This document shows, one piece after another, positions 60,481-64,000 of a stretch of DNA of 64,000 bases. Under the pieces are notes generated by a model. It did not search any database. It saw only the letters and a program-made list of their open reading frames with translations, and was not told where the DNA came from. The DNA is from Candidatus Dependentiae bacterium. Its GTDB lineage: Bacteria > Babelota > Babeliae > Babelales > RVW-14. Within the stretch, counting starts at the first letter, position 1. The number at the start of each line of letters is the position of its first letter. The stretch lies in the NCBI GenBank assembly GCA_018266175.1, contig JAFEAY010000028.1, positions 57,716-121,715 on the forward strand, in the 5' to 3' direction. A program made the position numbers and the translations under genes.

Positions 60481-61827
60481 TTAAGTTTTTATTATAGACT
60501 TATAAAGTCTGCATAGTCTTTTACAAATTGCTGCTTGAGTAAAATGAGCGTGAGGTCGATTGAAGTTATTGCGATTAGTTACATAGTCAAACGCATTATT
60601 ACCCATAGTTGTTCGAAGCTCTGGATTATCGATCAGTAGTTCAATTTTGTCTGCTAAATCATTGGCGTCATTATTATTAAAAATAAAGCCGGTTTTCTCA
60701 TGAACAATTGTTTGTTCTGACCCTGTATCGGAAGATCCAATTGATGGCTTTTTCATGAGTGATGCCTCTAAAGTTGCAATGCCCACAGATTCTTCGTGTG
60801 AGGGTAAAACATGAATATCTATGTACGATAAAATTTTATCAATGTCATTGCAAAATCCAAGAAAGTGAACATGTCTTTCAAGATTGAGTTCCTTACTTAA
60901 TTGCTCGTGCCACAACCGATTTGGTCCATCACCAACAAAGAGAGCTTGTACATTTTTTTTGCGTTGATGAATAAGGATGTATAAAGCTTTGACGAGTACT
61001 TCTTGATTCTTTTCAAAGACAAACGTCTCATCGTTTGGTTTTACTTGTGGTCCATAAAAATTTCCAATATTACAAATGAGTGGCGCTTGGTCTATATCAA
61101 CATTATGCGTTTTTTTGAAAAACGTTTTGCGTAAAAAATTTGTCGGTTTGTAGCTTAAAAATAGTTCTTCGTTAAATGGAGGGAATATTTGTTCAATGAT
61201 TTTAATACCTAGGTGATCAGATTCATTTGCTTGGGTTATAAGATTTTTTGCATAAAGGCTTGCTGTAATAATGCCATCGAGATTTCTAAATGCGCGGTAG
61301 TCTGACTCTGAAATTCTAGAACCGTGATACATAAGAATAAGTTTGACTTGTAGTCCCCTAATTGCCTCTTTGAGTAATGCAAGGTGGTATGGCTTGTGAC
61401 AGTGAATAAGGGAGACGTTGTGTTTTATACAAAGTTTGCGTATTTGCTCAGAGAGGGTTTTTTCATAAAGTCTAAAATTATATTTAATGAGTTGATCTGC
61501 ATGTGAGCTGTAATGTGGCAATTTTGATTTGGTTAAACTTTTTTGAAGTGGCGACCCATGGCATACAAAGAGTAATGATTTGAAATTTGGAGTGCGTAAC
61601 ATCATATCATGCTGAGCAATAACGCATGATTCTACTCCTCCCATCCAATCACTTGGCAAAAAATTGAGAATACAAGACTCTTTATTTTTTTTATGTAAAT
61701 AACTGATATCTGTTTTTGAGAAATGAATAAATTTAAGTTTGCTGAGGGGATCCATTTTTGGAGGTATCGGGCAAACTATTACATGTGAGCAGACAATCAG
61801 ATGCATAATGATTTTTATAATTTTCAT
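60481..61827 (-). CDS. Membrane-targeted GT4 glycosyltransferase (copy 4)
   Basis: 448 residues; AGGGGG upstream of ATG 61827. A short hydrophobic N-terminus (IIMHLIVCSHVIVCPI) is less convincing as a signal than in the other copies. Acceptor loop DWMGGVESCVIAQHD near residue 60; donor motif EESVGIATLEASLMKKPSIG near 350, with E-x7-E intact and Phe replaced by Val; HEKTGFIFNNND near 380. First gene of the tandem set on this strand. Gaps of 30, 100 and -4 bp suggest one transcript. The acceptors may differ between copies because the N-domains are much more divergent than the C-domains. Confidence 0.85.
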   Translation of the reverse strand: MKIIKIIMHLIVCSHVIVCPIPPKMDPLSKLKFIHFSKTDISYLHKKNKESCILNFLPSDWMGGVESCVIAQHDMMLRTPNFKSLLFVCHGSPLQKSLTKSKLPHYSSHADQLIKYNFRLYEKTLSEQIRKLCIKHNVSLIHCHKPYHLALLKEAIRGLQVKLILMYHGSRISESDYRAFRNLDGIITASLYAKNLITQANESDHLGIKIIEQIFPPFNEELFLSYKPTNFLRKTFFKKTHNVDIDQAPLICNIGNFYGPQVKPNDETFVFEKNQEVLVKALYILIHQRKKNVQALFVGDGPNRLWHEQLSKELNLERHVHFLGFCNDIDKILSYIDIHVLPSHEESVGIATLEASLMKKPSIGSSDTGSEQTIVHEKTGFIFNNNDANDLADKIELLIDNPELRTTMGNNAFDYVTNRNNFNRPHAHFTQAAICKRLCRLYKSIIKT

Positions 61828-62135
61828 TATTCTCTACCCCCTAGAGTTGTTGAATCATTTTTTTAAAAGAAAAATTCTTACTATCAAGATTAAGTAATAT
61901 GATCTGCGGAGTAAAGAAATTTGAGCGATTGAGCTTGGTCTAGTTGACTATCATCAGCAATGTTATTTGGCTAATGGGTATAGCCTTAATCTATAAAAAG
62001 CACTTTTTTTAAAACTCTTGAGTTGCTCGATTGTTGTATGCAAGTGTAAGGGCGGTTGTAATGTATGATTTTCGCTTAAGCTGCATATGCATTTTATTGA
62101 GTATGTTGCTTTATATAAACTCGAGCAGAATTAAA
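61828..62135. other. 308-bp intergenic region between divergent genes
   Basis: Separates the glycosyltransferase cluster from the repeat-protein gene at 62136. A TGCATT/TTATAT pair at 17 bp (about 62088-62116) is a weak + promoter candidate. I see no RNA gene, hairpin or coding stretch. Confidence 0.35.
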
Positions 62136-64000
62136 ATGAAAAAAAATAGAGCATATTTGCTGTGCATACTTTTGTTGGTTGGGGCATCTTCTTCCTTGTC
62201 TGCAAAGATTAAGATGACAACAAAACAATCAAAGCTAACGGTTCATCCATCGTGTAAGTTTATTGTTGCTACTCCTATCACTGATATGAACGGCACACTT
62301 GAGGTAAATGGAGCGGTAAGTGGTTCTTCCATTTCATTCAACAAAGGAGTTTTGCAGACTCAGGGAACCCCTGCAACGCTAACGGGAGAGATGGTAGGAG
62401 GCTCTCCGCATCAAATAACTCTGACAACGAGCAACTCGTTGCAGGTTGAATCCGGGGTCTTCTTGAGTAAAATTGCGGTTGTTCGTAAGGGAAATCGTCT
62501 TCAGGGAAGTCCTCTCTTTTCAACAGCTGGGACTATCAACATGTCGCATCATCTGAGTGATTTAACCGTTGCGGTTCAAGGTCCACTTAATGCGAACATT
62601 GCCATGAATCGTGGAACCATTCTTTTAGATGATAACTTGGCATTTGCTAATGACCGGGTGATGACCGGATCGGGCTTAATTAAAGCGAATGCAAAACAAA
62701 TTTCATTTGGAGGAAGTGACTGGTCCGCAACTCATACAGTTTGGTGGTCTGATGTTTCGGATATGAAGCTTAATTCAAAAATTGCATTGAGTGGAATGTG
62801 GACCATTAGTGGTACGGGTGCTAATAAACAGGCAAATATCGCCGGCAATGGAAAAACAATTGATTTATCGTATGGTGGTACAATTTGGGTCAAGGCTGGT
62901 ACTCGTTTGAGTATGACTAATATTTTTATTCGGGGATTGGGAATTGGACGTATTATTTTTGAAGACAAAAATTCTCGAATTCATTTTTCAAATGCCCATG
63001 TTGAGCTTGTTTCTAATTATACGCTGACCAATGGAGGTATTTACATTGAGGGGAATACCACTTTTATTACGCGCAATAACATATTAACATTTTCTCAAAG
63101 AGCGACGTTAACGGTGGATGGAACGACATTGTGGTATGATTCACTTTCATATCCAGATGCTTCAAATATTCAGCCGCTTTCAACTGCAGCAAATAATCCT
63201 GGTGGAAAAAACGTTGCTCTTATTAACAATGGAACCATTAGGCCTATTTTAGAAAATGTTCGTAGTACGAGTAATGCGATTGTTTCAATGGGGTCACAAC
63301 TTCGTACGCATAGTAATAGTGTTCTGAAGTCTAATAATGATACGCGTGCTCATAGTAATACTATTTTACGGTTACATTCAAATCACAGTAACGCTATGTT
63401 GAGATTGACAACTAATCATAGTAATGCGTTGGTTAAATCAAATAAAGATGTTCGTGGTCATAGTAATTCGATATTGCGCTTACACGCTAACCACAGTAAC
63501 TCGATTTTGAGGCTGCATGCCAACCACAGTAACGCGATCTTGAAATCAAAAGATGATGTACGAGGTCACAGTAATACAATCTTGAGATTGAATAACAACC
63601 ATAGTAACTCAATGTTGCGCTTACACGCTAATCACAGTAACTCGATTCTGAGGCTGCATGCCAACCATAGTAACGCAATTCTGAAGTCAAAAGATGATGT
63701 TCGGGGTCATAGTAATACGATTTTAAGGTTGAATAACAACCATAGTAACTCGATTTTGCGTCTGCATGCTAATCACAGTAACTCGATTCTGAGGCTGCAT
63801 GCCAACCACAGTAATGCGATCTTGAAGTCAAAAGATGATGTACGGGGTCACAGTAATACAATCTTGAGATTGAATAACAACCACAGTAACTCAATGTTGC
63901 GCTTACACGCTAATCACAGTAACTCGATTTTGAGGCTGCATGCCAACCACAGTAACGCTATTTTGAAATCAAAAGATGATGTACGAGGTCACAGTAATAC
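62136..64000 (+). CDS. Exported beta-helix-like protein with long 11-residue repeat array (3'-truncated by window)
   Basis: 621 codons visible, open to the window end. Signal peptide MKKNRAYLLCILLLVGASSS with cleavage near SLSA. Residues about 25-370 are beta-rich, Gly/Asn/Thr-rich passenger-like sequence (GNGKTIDLSYGG, GTRLSMTNIFIRGLG, NGGIYIEGNTTFITRNN), matching the style of the 45672 gene. From about residue 375, 11-residue repeats H-S-N-(S/A/T)-(I/M)-L-R-L-H-A-N run to the end, broken by 14-residue units HSNAILKSKDDVRG. From about 63500 they form a 47-residue super-unit (11+11+14+11). The start has only a weak ribosome site. Likely a surface fibre or stalk, by inference. Confidence 0.8.
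   Translation, partial: MKKNRAYLLCILLLVGASSSLSAKIKMTTKQSKLTVHPSCKFIVATPITDMNGTLEVNGAVSGSSISFNKGVLQTQGTPATLTGEMVGGSPHQITLTTSNSLQVESGVFLSKIAVVRKGNRLQGSPLFSTAGTINMSHHLSDLTVAVQGPLNANIAMNRGTILLDDNLAFANDRVMTGSGLIKANAKQISFGGSDWSATHTVWWSDVSDMKLNSKIALSGMWTISGTGANKQANIAGNGKTIDLSYGGTIWVKAGTRLSMTNIFIRGLGIGRIIFEDKNSRIHFSNAHVELVSNYTLTNGGIYIEGNTTFITRNNILTFSQRATLTVDGTTLWYDSLSYPDASNIQPLSTAANNPGGKNVALINNGTIRPILENVRSTSNAIVSMGSQLRTHSNSVLKSNNDTRAHSNTILRLHSNHSNAMLRLTTNHSNALVKSNKDVRGHSNSILRLHANHSNSILRLHANHSNAILKSKDDVRGHSNTILRLNNNHSNSMLRLHANHSNSILRLHANHSNAILKSKDDVRGHSNTILRLNNNHSNSILRLHANHSNSILRLHANHSNAILKSKDDVRGHSNTILRLNNNHSNSMLRLHANHSNSILRLHANHSNAILKSKDDVRGHSN
63500..64000 (+). repeat. 141-bp tandem coding repeat
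   Basis: The marker AAATCAAAAGATGATGT (with minor changes) recurs at about 63542, 63683, 63824 and 63965, exactly 141 bp apart. Copies differ mainly at third codon positions and by swaps of Ile for Met codons. The array continues beyond the window. Upstream copies (63262-63500) are more degenerate. Confidence 0.9.

Noticed and set aside
63262-64000. CRISPR-like regular repeat array
   Set aside because: The repeats are in one open frame, have no unique spacers and encode a regular 11/14-residue pattern.

Overview
The window reads as a piece of an AT-rich genome from a host-dependent, diderm bacterium. The gene mix resembles Candidatus Dependentiae (TM6): ankyrin repeats, a tectonin-type propeller family, patatin/cPLA2-like lipases, a PD-(D/E)XK AAA-ATPase, homospermidine synthase, and many signal-peptide proteins of unknown function. 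This is an inference from gene content. No 16S or other phylogenetic marker was tested. The standard genetic code fits every gene read. I support about 42 protein genes and two tRNAs. Roughly three fifths of the proteins start with a signal peptide or a membrane anchor.

Layout. (1) 1-7927: a + strand array of exported proteins built from tectonin-like propeller repeats, a repeated 'YGDL' domain, a fascin-like beta-trefoil, a farnesoic-acid-methyltransferase-type (FAMeT, PF12248-like) domain and long lysine/alanine tails resembling histone H1. (2) 8057-14360: exported LRR, hypothetical and ankyrin proteins; two of these genes are joined tail to tail by an apparent rearrangement. (3) 14422-15807: asnS. 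(4) 16077-21730: two more trefoil/FAMeT proteins, followed by a nitroreductase. (5) 22426-33900: mixed housekeeping and envelope genes: a membrane transporter-like protein, dcd, an AAA/nuclease, TolC and a heptosyltransferase, an M16 protease and homospermidine synthase. (6) 34137-40309: rpmH-rnpA-yidD, a divergent trigger factor, tRNA-Leu and tRNA-Lys, an exported PP2C-like protein and ruvB. (7) 40474-45211: three tandem exported cPLA2-like lipases, with a possible relic of a fourth. (8) 45672-49556: an 11-residue-repeat/beta-helix protein and a beta-helix/7-bladed propeller protein. (9) 49621-56396: three exported GNAT-like proteins interleaved with yebC, yicC and a GT9 transferase. (10) 56440-61827: four tandem membrane-targeted GT4 glycosyltransferases. 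(11) 62136 to the window end: the start of a long 11-residue-repeat protein whose gene carries a 141-bp tandem repeat.

How the genes may work together. Housekeeping genes (asnS, dcd, ruvB, rpmH/rnpA/yidD, yebC, yicC, tRNAs) are scattered among blocks of paralogous exported proteins. Several exported proteins belong to enzyme families whose substrates are normally cytosolic (acetyl-CoA, nucleotide sugars, phosphoproteins, phospholipids). That fits delivery to, or surface contact with, a eukaryotic host cell, but this is inference. The most distinctive content is the trefoil/FAMeT/tectonin/histone-tail family and the 11-residue-repeat proteins. I cannot match either architecture to a described system.
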